DNA from: Catenulispora acidiphila DSM 44928
Lineage (GTDB): Bacteria; Actinomycetota; Actinomycetes; Streptomycetales; Catenulisporaceae
Direction of reading: 5' to 3'
Assembly (NCBI RefSeq): GCF_000024025.1
Contig: NC_013131.1
Location: forward strand, 2,294,001 to 2,358,000
Length of the DNA stretch: 64,000 bases
Shown piece by piece: positions 56,501 to 64,000 of the stretch. Positions within the stretch are counted from its first letter, which is position 1. Every line of letters begins with the position of its first letter. The notes beneath the pieces are model-generated. The model worked only from the letters and a program-made list of their open reading frames with translations. It was not told the DNA's origin and ran no database searches. Position numbers and translations under genes: made by a program.

Positions 56501-58345
56501 TCACAACTCCTCGTCGTGGGCATCCTCCACATACACCATCGCGAGCGCCTCGGCGTGCTCCGGCTCGTCGGGGTCGGCGACGACTTGGGCCATGATCGTG
56601 GCTTCGTAGTTCTCGGGGTCCATCTCGAGGATCTGGTGCAGGACCTCGGCGGCTTCGGGGAGGGCGCCGTACTTGATCAGGGTGAAGGCGGCGAGGCTGA
56701 GCTTCTCGGTTGTCACGGGTTCGGCCGGTTCGGCGGCGTGGATCTCGACGCACTTGTCGAGGAGGGGTTGGAAGCGTTTGGGTGGGCCGAAGAGCTGGAG
56801 GCCGATGATGATGCCGGGGACGGTTATCGGGGCGCGCATTGGGGTGGCGAGGGCTGTTTCGAAGTCGGCGAGGGCTTGGTCCCATTTGCCGAGTTGGAAG
56901 CGGATCTGGGCGAGGACGGCGGTGCGGTCGCCTCCCACGTCGGGGAGTTCGATGCGCTGGATCAGGCGTTCGGCGGCGCGGTGGTCCTGGTAGGCGAGCA
57001 TGTAGAGCGAGCCGAGTTGGAACAGTGTGGTGCTTTGGGTCGGGGAGACGCGCAGGATGGCCTTGTAGGCCTCTTTGGCCTCGTCGTTCATGTCGAGGCG
57101 CTTGTAGATGTTCGCTGCGGAGGTCAGGGCGCCGAGGTCGTCGCCGGCGAGCTCGACGGCGTCCTTCGCGGCCGCGACCGCCTCGTCGTGGCGGTCCATC
57201 TCGGCCAGGATGCGCCCTTGCAGCGACACCGCTTCGCTCGAGTCGGGGAAGCGGCGGCGTCCCTCGGTGGCGAGTTCGAGGGCTTCGTCGAGGCGCTCCA
57301 GCTCCTCCAGGGCGTAGACGGTCCAGCGGAACAGCGCGCGGGTCGCCTCGCCCTCGGCGATCAGCGGCATCGCCAGGGCGAGGAGGTCTTCGTAGCGGTC
57401 GTCGTCGCTGGCGATCTCGGCGGCCAGTATGCGCGCGGGGACCAGCGTCGGGTCCGCCTCCAGCATCGCCGCCACCAACTCCCGGCAGCGATCCCGCGAG
57501 TCCTTCGACCATGCGTGGTTGTACACCGCCGCGCGCCACATCGACGCCGCGACGCGCGCCTGGTCGCGGAGCAGCTGCGCGTCCGTGCCGGCGGTGCCCG
57601 GCGTGCCGAGGTCGGGGATGTCCAGCGCCTGGCAGCCCAGCGTGTAGACGTCGAGCAGCGGCGCGGGCAGCCCTTGCGTCTCCAGGGTGTCCAGCACCTC
57701 GCGCACCCGATACGGCCTCGGCTTCAGCCGCAGCGCCGAGGTGAACGCCTCGCGCGCCCGCTCGATCGCCCCCAGCCGCAGCTTCACGATCCCGGCCTGG
57801 ATCAGGAGCCCGGTGTCCGTCGGCTCTAGCTGCAGCGCCTGCTCCATGGCGACTTCGGCCTCGCGCCAGCGGTAGTCGTCGACCAGGACCATAGCCCGCG
57901 TCTGGAAGCTCTCACCGACCTGCGGATCGACCTCGATCGCCCGGTCGGCGGCGGCCAGCGCCTCGGCGCGCCGGTCCGGGAACCGCCCGACCACCTGCGC
58001 GTACAGCCGCAGCACCCGACCCTCGTCCGGCGCGATCTCCAGCGCCCGCGTCAGCAGCTCCAGCGCCTCGTCGTAGTCCTGCTCCTGCTTGTGGATCAGC
58101 GCCGCACGATAGAAGCCCTCGGTGTCCTGCGGCCAGTGCGCGATCAGCAGCCGCGCCGTCTCCAGCGCCTCGGGCCGCCGGTCGGCCAGATCCAGCAGCC
58201 ACGCCAGGTTCGCCAGCGCCCCGAAGTGCTCGGGATCGGCCGCCAACACCGTGCGCAGCATCGGCTCGGCTTCGGCGTGGCGGTCCAGCTGGATCAGGGC
58301 GGCGGCACGCTCGACGGCGGTCCGCAGCGACTCCTCGTCCGCCAT
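56501..58345 (-). CDS. Tetratricopeptide-repeat protein partnered with an AAA+ ATPase
   Basis: 614 residues made almost entirely of TPR-like helical hairpins, e.g. AEPMLRTVLAADPEHFGALANLAWLLDLADRRPEALETARLLIAHWP, DYDEALELLTRALEIAPDEGRVLRLYAQVVGRFPDRRAEALAAADRAIEVDPQ, and DEAKEAYKAILRVSPTQSTTLFQLGSLYMLAYQD. There is no signal peptide or membrane segment. Its ATG shares one base with the stop of the AAA+ gene (TGATG), so the two are made together. Acidic C-terminus (EDAHDEEL). It is probably an adaptor or scaffold for the ATPase. Confidence 0.88.
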   Translation of the reverse strand: MADEESLRTAVERAAALIQLDRHAEAEPMLRTVLAADPEHFGALANLAWLLDLADRRPEALETARLLIAHWPQDTEGFYRAALIHKQEQDYDEALELLTRALEIAPDEGRVLRLYAQVVGRFPDRRAEALAAADRAIEVDPQVGESFQTRAMVLVDDYRWREAEVAMEQALQLEPTDTGLLIQAGIVKLRLGAIERAREAFTSALRLKPRPYRVREVLDTLETQGLPAPLLDVYTLGCQALDIPDLGTPGTAGTDAQLLRDQARVAASMWRAAVYNHAWSKDSRDRCRELVAAMLEADPTLVPARILAAEIASDDDRYEDLLALAMPLIAEGEATRALFRWTVYALEELERLDEALELATEGRRRFPDSSEAVSLQGRILAEMDRHDEAVAAAKDAVELAGDDLGALTSAANIYKRLDMNDEAKEAYKAILRVSPTQSTTLFQLGSLYMLAYQDHRAAERLIQRIELPDVGGDRTAVLAQIRFQLGKWDQALADFETALATPMRAPITVPGIIIGLQLFGPPKRFQPLLDKCVEIHAAEPAEPVTTEKLSLAAFTLIKYGALPEAAEVLHQILEMDPENYEATIMAQVVADPDEPEHAEALAMVYVEDAHDEEL

Positions 58346-59766
58346 CACAAACCCTTCGCGCCCTTGTGGTTCTTGAAGTACGCCGCGAGGTCGTCGTACG
58401 CGCCGCCCTCGTTGGCGAACAGCGCGACCGAGCGCGCGGCGTCGAACCACGGCCCGGTCGAGGGACGCACGTCCTTCAGCGCGGCCTCGAAGTCGGCCAT
58501 CCCCATCATCCGCACCTCCCCGCTGCGCACCGCGTCGATCAGCGCGTTCTCGGTCGCCGACTCGCACAGGTAGGCCAGATCCGCGCCGGAGAAACCGTCG
58601 GTCCGCGCCACCAGCGACTCCAGGTCGATCCCCGCGATCGGCCGGTCCCGAAGGTGGTACTGCAGGATGTCCTCGCGCGCCGGGGCGTCCGGCGGCAGCA
58701 CGAGCACGGTCCGGTCGAAGCGCCCGGGCCGCCGCAGCGCCGGATCGACGTCCCACGGCGCGTTGGTGGCGCCGAGCACGAACACGCCCTCGTTGTCCGC
58801 CCCGACCGAGTCCAGCTCGGTGAGGAACTGGTTGACCACGGTGCGCATCATCGAACTGCGGGTCTGGCTGCGCCGCTGGCCCAGGGCGTCCAGCTCGTCG
58901 AAGAAGAGCACGCACGGCGTCTGCCGCCGCGCCAGCTCGAACAGCTCGCTCAGGTTCTTCTCCGACGCCCCGAACCACAGCTCCAGCACCTCGGAGATGC
59001 CCACGGAGATGAAGGACGCGCCGATCTCGCCGGCGACCGCGCGCGCGATGAACGTCTTGCCGCACCCGGGCGGACCGTAGAGCAGCAGACCGCCGCGCAG
59101 CGACTTGCCGTAGATCTTGCGCAGCTCGGGATTGCGCATCGGGGCGAGGAAGGAGACCTGCAGGCGCTCCTTGACGTCGGCCAACCCGCCGACGTCGGCG
59201 AGAGTCAGCGCGGGACGCTCCACGTCGTGCGCCGGAACGCCTTCCGGATCCTCGCCGGCGTCGTCGGCGGCCAAAGGCTTCGACGCGGCGGTGAAGCGCG
59301 GCGGCGGGGCGATGTCGCCGAGTTCGGCTTCGGCGGCGGACCAGTCGAAGCCGGGGTCCTTGGACGCGGCGGGGTCTTCTTCGGTCGGCTGGGACTCTTC
59401 CGCCTGGTGCTGGTCCGCTTGCGCGATCGGCGTGGCTTGCGCCGCCGGCATGGCTTGCGCGACCGGCGTGGCTTGAACAGTCGGTGTGGCTTGACCAGCC
59501 GGCGCGGCTTGCGCGGGGACCGCGACAGTAGCAGCCTCGCCGCCCTCCGCCGCCGTCCCGCGGCTCAGCGCCGCGAGCATCAGGGCCCTGGCTTGCGCCG
59601 ACCCCGGCTCCAGCCGCAGCGCCTCGCCCAACTCGACGATCGCCCCCTGCGTGTCCCCGGCGCCGATCAGCGCCTCGGCGAGCGCGACTCGGAACTCGGC
59701 TTGCTCGGGCGCGGAGCGCACCGCCTGTCGCAGTGCTTTGATCAGAGGGCTTTCCCCGTCAGCCAT
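58345..59766 (-). CDS. AAA+ ATPase of the Cdc48/katanin-like group with N-terminal TPR
   Basis: 473 residues from ATG 59766 (GGAGGGG nine bases upstream; ATG 59772 is too close). An N-terminal TPR-like hairpin (residues 1-70) and a low-complexity Gln-Ala-Thr-Pro linker precede one AAA+ module. It has Walker A GPPGCGKT (231-238), pore-loop region EVLELWFGASEKNLSELF (Trp at the aromatic position), Walker B VLFFDELD, sensor-1 GATNAPWDVDPALRRPGRFDR with arginine fingers, and a small lid domain. It is a single-ring unfoldase or remodeller; no protease domain is present. Confidence 0.9.
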   Translation of the reverse strand: MADGESPLIKALRQAVRSAPEQAEFRVALAEALIGAGDTQGAIVELGEALRLEPGSAQARALMLAALSRGTAAEGGEAATVAVPAQAAPAGQATPTVQATPVAQAMPAAQATPIAQADQHQAEESQPTEEDPAASKDPGFDWSAAEAELGDIAPPPRFTAASKPLAADDAGEDPEGVPAHDVERPALTLADVGGLADVKERLQVSFLAPMRNPELRKIYGKSLRGGLLLYGPPGCGKTFIARAVAGEIGASFISVGISEVLELWFGASEKNLSELFELARRQTPCVLFFDELDALGQRRSQTRSSMMRTVVNQFLTELDSVGADNEGVFVLGATNAPWDVDPALRRPGRFDRTVLVLPPDAPAREDILQYHLRDRPIAGIDLESLVARTDGFSGADLAYLCESATENALIDAVRSGEVRMMGMADFEAALKDVRPSTGPWFDAARSVALFANEGGAYDDLAAYFKNHKGAKGL

Positions 59767-59861
59767 GGACATTCCCCTCCCTGGCGAATCTCCCGCGAGC
59801 ATAGTCGGTGCGGATGATCGCCAGAGGCGAGGAGGCGGGGTCCGGTCCCCGCGGGCTTCGG

Positions 59862-60770
59862 CTAGTCCCCGGCGTCGATGTGCGCGCCGTGCGTCTCTTC
59901 CTCGAGCAACGCCATCAAGGCCTTCGCCGCCGGCGACGTCGCCTCCGGAACCGGCAGCAGCGCCGCCGTTTCGTACACCACGCCGCCGGTCTCCTTCAGC
60001 GGCGTCGCGTACAGGCTCGGCCGCTTGGACTCGAAGTGCCGCGGCACGACCGCCACGCCGAGCCCTTCGCCGACCAGATCGAGCAGGCTGTGCACGTCGT
60101 TCACCTCCAGCGCGACCGTCCGCCGCACGCCGAGCATCGCGAACGCGGCATCGGTGACGCGGCGCGGTCCCCAGTCCGGGTGGAAGTCGACGAACACCTC
60201 CTCGCCGAGGTCGCAGGGCGCCGGCGCCGCACCGGACGCGGCCAGGGCGTGGTCCGGGTGGCTGAGCACGGTCATCGGCTCGCTCGTCAGCGCCACCGAC
60301 CGCAGGTGCTCCGGATCGGCCTCGGTTCCGTACGCGAACGCCATGTCCAGCCGCCCCGCCGCGACCTGCTCGGCCAGCGCCGCCGATCCCCACTGCCGCA
60401 AGCGGATCTCCACCTGCGGATGCCGCCTGCGAAAGGCTGCGAGCAGCCCGGCGACGTTCACTCCGGCGATGCACTGCTCCGCGCCGAGCGTCAGCGTGCC
60501 CCGCAGCACGCCCTGGACCGCCGCCACCGCCTCGCGCGCCGCTCGCTCCTGCGCCAGGATCCGCTCGGCTTCCACCAGCAGCGCGCGCCCGGCTTCGGTG
60601 AGCGTCACGGTGCGAGTCGTGCGCACGAACAGCGGAGCCTGCAATTCCCGCTCCAGCGCACGGATCGAAGCCGACAGGCCGGACTGGGACACCATCAGCC
60701 GCGCCGCCGCGCGGGTGAAGTGCTGCTCCTCGGCGACCGACACGAAGTGCTGAAGCTGGCGTATCTCCAT
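59862..60770 (-). CDS. LysR-family regulator
   Basis: 302 residues. HTH: MEIRQLQHFVSVAEEQHFTRAAARLMVSQSGLSASIRALERELQAPLFVRTTRTVTLTEAGRALL. The ligand domain includes RLRQWGSAALAEQVAAGRLDMAFAYG and VNDVHSLLDLVGEGLGVAVVPRHF. It is divergent from the aldo-keto reductase gene at 60903, its likely target. Confidence 0.9.
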   Translation of the reverse strand: MEIRQLQHFVSVAEEQHFTRAAARLMVSQSGLSASIRALERELQAPLFVRTTRTVTLTEAGRALLVEAERILAQERAAREAVAAVQGVLRGTLTLGAEQCIAGVNVAGLLAAFRRRHPQVEIRLRQWGSAALAEQVAAGRLDMAFAYGTEADPEHLRSVALTSEPMTVLSHPDHALAASGAAPAPCDLGEEVFVDFHPDWGPRRVTDAAFAMLGVRRTVALEVNDVHSLLDLVGEGLGVAVVPRHFESKRPSLYATPLKETGGVVYETAALLPVPEATSPAAKALMALLEEETHGAHIDAGD

Positions 60771-60902
60771 AATTGAGAAGCTTAACCACTGAATCCCAGC
60801 AGATTCTCCTGTTGGACTGATGCCCTCCCGGCGCGGAAAAGTAGCCGCGGGCCCGCGGAAGGCGAACCGGTGCCCGAGCCGTCCACCGCACTGGGAGTCG
60901 CG

Positions 60903-61895
60903 ATGTACACCGCCCACCTCGACCGCTACACCTCCATGCCCTACCGCCGCGCCGGGAACAGCGGCCTGTGCCTGCCGGCGATCTCGCTGGGTCTGTGGCA
61001 GAACTTCGGTCCCGATCGTCCCGCCGCCACGCAGCGCGCCATCCTGCGGCGTGCCTTCGATCTCGGCGTCACGCACTTCGACATCGCGAACAACTACGGT
61101 CCGCCCGGCGGCGCGGCCGAATCAGCCCTCGGCGAAGCGCTGCGGACCGACTTCGCGCACCACCGCGACGAGCTGGTCATCTCGACCAAGGCCGGCTACC
61201 GGATGTGGGAGGGACCGTATGGCGAATGGGGATCGCGCAAGCATCTGACCTCCTCGCTCGACCAGGGCTTGCGGCGGCTGGGCGTGGACTACGTCGACAT
61301 CTTCTACTCCCACCGCTTCGACCCCGACACGCCGCTCGAGGAGACGATGCGGGCGCTGCACTCGGCGGTCCAGCAGGGCAAGGCGCTCTACGTCGGCGTC
61401 TCCAACTACTCCGCCGAGCAGACGCGTGACGCCGCGCGCATCCTCGGGGAGCTGGGCACTCCGCTGCTGATTCATCAGCCGAAGTACTCGATGCTCGATC
61501 GCGGTCCGGAGGAGCGTGGATTGCTTGACGCGCTTGAAGAACTCGGCGTCGGCTCCATCGCCTTCTCGCCGCTGGAGCAGGGTTTGCTGACGTCTCGCTA
61601 CCTCGACGGCGTCCCGGCGGGTTCGCGGGCTTCGAGTCAGGGTTCGTCGTTGAGCAGCGATCGCCTGACTGAGGATCTGCTCTCGCAACTGCGTGAGCTG
61701 AACGACATCGCCTCGTCTCGTGGTCAGAGCTTGGCGCAGTTGGCGCTGGCCTGGGTGCTGCGCGGTGGCCGGGTCACGTCGGCGCTCATCGGCGCGAGCA
61801 GCCCTGAGCAGTTGGAGGACAACGTCGCGACGATCGGCAATCTCGCCTTCGACGACGACGAACTCGCGCGGATCGACGCGCTGATCAAGCGATAG
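60903..61895 (+). CDS. Aldo-keto reductase (YghZ/AKR14-like)
   Basis: 330 residues from ATG 60903. PYRRAGNSGLCLPAISLGLWQNFG, THFDIANNYGPPGGAAESALGEALR (Asp and Tyr of the tetrad), LVISTKAGYRMWEGPYGEWGSRKHL (Lys) and DIFYSHRFDP (His) are highly typical of the YghZ L-glyceraldehyde-3-phosphate reductase group. QPKYSMLDR and SPLEQGLLTSRYL mark the beta-subunit-like NADPH-binding end. It probably detoxifies aldehydes and is controlled by the divergent LysR protein. Confidence 0.92.
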   Translation: MYTAHLDRYTSMPYRRAGNSGLCLPAISLGLWQNFGPDRPAATQRAILRRAFDLGVTHFDIANNYGPPGGAAESALGEALRTDFAHHRDELVISTKAGYRMWEGPYGEWGSRKHLTSSLDQGLRRLGVDYVDIFYSHRFDPDTPLEETMRALHSAVQQGKALYVGVSNYSAEQTRDAARILGELGTPLLIHQPKYSMLDRGPEERGLLDALEELGVGSIAFSPLEQGLLTSRYLDGVPAGSRASSQGSSLSSDRLTEDLLSQLRELNDIASSRGQSLAQLALAWVLRGGRVTSALIGASSPEQLEDNVATIGNLAFDDDELARIDALIKR

Positions 61896-62138
61896 AGACC
61901 GCCCCGTGGGCCTGGTCGCCCGCCAACAGTGCCCTGATATCCATCGGCAGGCGTAAGGTCGAGGACGCATATACCGCGCGCACCATCGCCACCGCGGTGA
62001 GACCGTCCCGCATGCTGACTGCGGGCATGCGGCCGGTCGGCGGGCTCGGCGCCGCCGCGTGTTTCCGAACCCGGGACCACGCGGCGCGCCTGGTTGTCCG
62101 GCGCGGCGCCGCCGTAGGGTCCGGCGGTGACGCCACCG

Positions 62139-62318
62139 CCGGACCCGGCGACGTAGCGGAAGTGCTCCTGAATCACGCGATCGCTGACACTGAACAAGTC
62201 AGCGCCGCGGTCGCGCAGTCCCTCGCCGCCGGACCCGGCGACGTAGCGGAAGCGCTTCTGAATCACGCGATCGCTGACGCTGAACCGGTCAGCGCCGCGG
62301 TCGCGCGGTCCCTCAAAT
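62139..62318. repeat. Two 90-bp tandem repeats
   Basis: GCCGGACCCGGCGACGTAGC begins two copies exactly 90 bases apart, about 90% identical, ending at the immunity gene's 3' end. In the plus frame each encodes a 30-residue unit, AGPGDVAE(V/A)LLNHAIAD followed by a conserved VSAAVA(Q/R)SL; differences between copies include both silent and substituting changes. A possible plus-strand frame of 111 codons (61997-62332) holds both, but no start with a ribosome site or known family is seen. The rest of 61896-62138 shows nothing recognisable. Confidence 0.75.
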
Positions 62319-62924
62319 CCCCGCCGCGATGACCTCCGCCAGCCGCGCCCGCAACGCCGCGCCGATCTCGTCGCCCTCGGCGGCCAGCGCGTCGAACTGC
62401 TCCAGGCTGATCGGCTCGCCGAGCGCCAGCACCGCGTCGATGTCGGCGAACTGGCGCGCCTGCTCGGCGTCGTCCAGCGGTTCGGCCAGGACCGACGGCG
62501 GGGTCGGGAGCTGCCGGCGCAGCTCGTTCGCGAAGCCGTAGCCGCGGCGCAGTCCGCCCAGCGCGTAGGCGACGTCGTGGTTCGTCCAGACGTCGCGCAC
62601 GTACGCGATCCCGACGGCGATGTCCATGAAGTAGCCCTCGGAGCCCCCGTCGTTGTCGACGGGGAACTCCTCGGAGCCGATGATCTCCTCCAGGCGGACG
62701 CTGACCTCGTCGGTGAGGTGCTGCGCCGGCGCGGCCAGCAGGTAGGCCTGGTTCATGCGCTTCGCGGCGGCGAGCAGCTTGCCGTACTCCGGGAAGGTCG
62801 CCTCCGCCTCGGGCAGGGTGCCCGCGGTGCTGGACCGGTGGGAGGCCAGGGCCAGCACCACTGCGGCTTGGTAGGGCGTGCAGGCGCTGAGGCGCTCGCG
62901 CGCTGCTTCCTTGTCGTAGGGCAT
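62313..62924 (-). CDS. Probable immunity protein for the adjacent Rhs toxin
   Basis: 203 residues from ATG 62924, which has AGGAAGG upstream and lies 12 bases after the Rhs stop, the usual toxin-immunity spacing. The protein is acidic and mostly helical (YDKEAARERLSACTPYQAAVVLALASHRS, DVAYALGGLRRGYGFANELRRQL, EPISLEQFDALAAEGDEIGAALRARLAEVI) with no signal peptide. I do not recognise a named Imm family; the role is inferred from position and acidity. Confidence 0.6.
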   Translation of the reverse strand: MPYDKEAARERLSACTPYQAAVVLALASHRSSTAGTLPEAEATFPEYGKLLAAAKRMNQAYLLAAPAQHLTDEVSVRLEEIIGSEEFPVDNDGGSEGYFMDIAVGIAYVRDVWTNHDVAYALGGLRRGYGFANELRRQLPTPPSVLAEPLDDAEQARQFADIDAVLALGEPISLEQFDALAAEGDEIGAALRARLAEVIAAGI

Positions 62925-62936
62925 CGCTGAGCCTTC

Positions 62937-64000
62937 CTACCAGGTGAACATGGTTTGCCCTTGGAGCCATCCGCCGCTCTTGCCGTTGGCGAGCCGCTGG
63001 TTGGTCTGGATCGATTTTCCACCCGCGGGCGGGTTGAACCGGGTCCGGCTCTCCGGCCCGATCAGTTTGGCGGGACCGACCGTATCACTGAAGGGGGTGT
63101 GGACCAGCGAGTTCTGGCACCAGGGGCAGCACGGCCGGCTCGCCGCGCCGCCCAGCGGCGTCCAGCCGTTGGTGCGGATGTGGTTCAGCGCCGTGACCTC
63201 GGCGTCGCCGTCGAACGGGTCGGCGCGGATCTCGTTGGCCAGCCCGTTCTTGCCGATCTCGTCGTCGACGTCGCCGAACAGGGTCTTGCTTTCCTTCCCG
63301 CTCCAGCCGACGACGTGGACGATGTTGCCCTCCTTGTCCATCGCGCGGATGATCGCGACGGTGTTCTCCCGCTGGCCGTACGGAGCTTCGAACTTCCCGT
63401 GCAGGAAGTCCACACGGTCCTTGATCTGCTGCGCGGCGTTCAGACAGATGAGTCCGAGCGGGTCCGCCGAGACCATCGGGTTGGCCACATACGCCTGGTC
63501 GTTCGGCGCCGCCGCGAGTCCCAGCGGGTCCGGGCTCAGATACGAGCCGCGCTCCGGGTCGTAGTACCGGTGCACGTTGTAGTGCAGCCCGGTCTCGTCA
63601 TCGCGGAACTGGCCCGGGAAGCGCAGCGGACAGTCGGCGCCGTGGTCCGACGACGTGGCGATCGTCGTCCCGTACAAGCTGGTCGTGGTGTACCAGTCGA
63701 TCGAGCCGTCGGGCGCGACCAGCTCCGTCGGCGTGCCCACCAGGTCGGTGACGATCGTGTGGAACGCCTCGTCGATCGCCTCCTGCGGCGCGTCGGCGGC
63801 CCAGGAACGGCGCCGCTGCGCGACCGGGCGCCAGCCGTCGTTCGCCTCGTAGTCCCACACCAGCGCGGTCCGGACGCCGTCCGCGCCCTCGGTGACCTGC
63901 TCGACCAGACGCGAGCCGTCCCAGGAGAACCAGACGCGCTCGGCCGGCGTGCCGCCGTCGTCCGAGAGCCGGATCTTGCCGGTGCGGCGACCGGTCGGGT
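62937..64000 (-). CDS. Rhs-repeat protein, C-terminal part with deaminase-like toxin domain (5' end outside window)
   Basis: The frame is open to the window edge, so only the last ~354 residues are seen. First comes the Rhs core (AERVWFSWDGSRLVEQV; DDETGLHYNVHRYYDPERGSYLSPDPLGL, then a second DPLGL), which marks the cage end where toxins are attached. The ~140-residue tip after it has GDAEVTALNHIRTNGWTP and ASRPCCPWCQNSL, the layout of zinc-dependent nucleic-acid deaminase toxins (xAE...PCxxC). The position usually held by the zinc-ligand His or Cys is Asp here (codon 63206-63204). It is probably delivered to competitors. Confidence 0.8.
   Translation of the reverse strand, partial: PTGRRTGKIRLSDDGGTPAERVWFSWDGSRLVEQVTEGADGVRTALVWDYEANDGWRPVAQRRRSWAADAPQEAIDEAFHTIVTDLVGTPTELVAPDGSIDWYTTTSLYGTTIATSSDHGADCPLRFPGQFRDDETGLHYNVHRYYDPERGSYLSPDPLGLAAAPNDQAYVANPMVSADPLGLICLNAAQQIKDRVDFLHGKFEAPYGQRENTVAIIRAMDKEGNIVHVVGWSGKESKTLFGDVDDEIGKNGLANEIRADPFDGDAEVTALNHIRTNGWTPLGGAASRPCCPWCQNSLVHTPFSDTVGPAKLIGPESRTRFNPPAGGKSIQTNQRLANGKSGGWLQGQTMFTW

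Noticed and set aside
61997-62332. A 111-codon plus-strand gene
   Set aside because: No ribosome site at its start, GC3 lower than true genes nearby, and it overlaps the immunity gene end; kept only as a repeat.

Overview
The window is about 70% G+C with strong GC3 bias, GTG and TTG starts, F420-type enzymes, Tat lipoproteins, SARP/BTAD, ECF, XRE and ArpA/ScbR-like regulators, a split GcvPA/GcvPB pair and a PopR-ClpP locus. This points to a filamentous, antibiotic-producing type of actinomycete (Streptomyces/Catenulispora-like; the genus cannot be fixed from the sequence alone). I saw no rRNA, tRNA, CRISPR array or intact insertion sequence.

Layout. 0-7.9 kb: a tightly coupled minus-strand sugar operon (binding lipoprotein, two permeases, GH42 galactosidase, GH63/YgjK-like hydrolase), closed by a strong hairpin. 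7.9-13.8 kb: a divergent plus-strand cluster of GcvPA- and GcvPB-like decarboxylase subunits, an AcoX/NAD-kinase-like protein, an SDR and a GntR regulator, with no gcvT or gcvH. 13.8-15.9 kb: PopR/ClgR-type regulator facing a clpP pair in which one subunit has lost the catalytic serine. 15.9-20.6 kb: class Ia ribonucleotide reductase nrdA-nrdB plus a cobalamin-binding-like protein, behind NrdR boxes and a cobalamin riboswitch. 20.6-24.3 kb: F420-type enzyme, butyrolactone-receptor-like TetR with an ARE-like box, two oxidoreductases and a second TetR. 24.4-35.2 kb: mostly secreted or envelope proteins (SGNH hydrolase, DUF1906-propeller protein, XRE-membrane hybrid, DUF4232 lipoprotein, kinase-like lectin protein, MltG-like protein) and a HerA-like ATPase. 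35.2-41.6 kb: a frameshifted MFS gene with MarR, a DHA2 exporter, a CopD-like protein behind an iron box, and an ECF sigma/membrane-partner pair. 41.7-51.2 kb: degenerate Nudix protein, DrrAB-type exporter with a SARP-box-like promoter, a large BTAD/NB-ARC regulator, LysR, an IMPase-like protein, a nucleotide-binding reductase, MarR and an esterase. 51.3-55.8 kb: a 36-residue small ORF, a large YfhO-like membrane protein and a GT2 glycosyltransferase. 55.8-56.5 kb: a gene-poor long inverted repeat. 56.5-62 kb: a coupled TPR/AAA+ ATPase pair, LysR and aldo-keto reductase. 62-64 kb: a tandem repeat, a probable immunity gene and the C-terminal part of an Rhs protein with a deaminase-like toxin tip, cut by the window edge.

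Best candidates for something new: the GcvP-like/AcoX/SDR/GntR cluster with altered PLP-site motifs; the active plus Ser-less ClpP pair with PopR-type operators; the Rhs deaminase with Asp where zinc-binding His is usual; the 142-bp inverted repeat; the AAA+/TPR pair; and regulatory links not obvious from gene content (ARE box, SARP box, iron box before copD, a Shine-Dalgarno-masking hairpin). All functional assignments come from reading motifs by eye; no database search was run.
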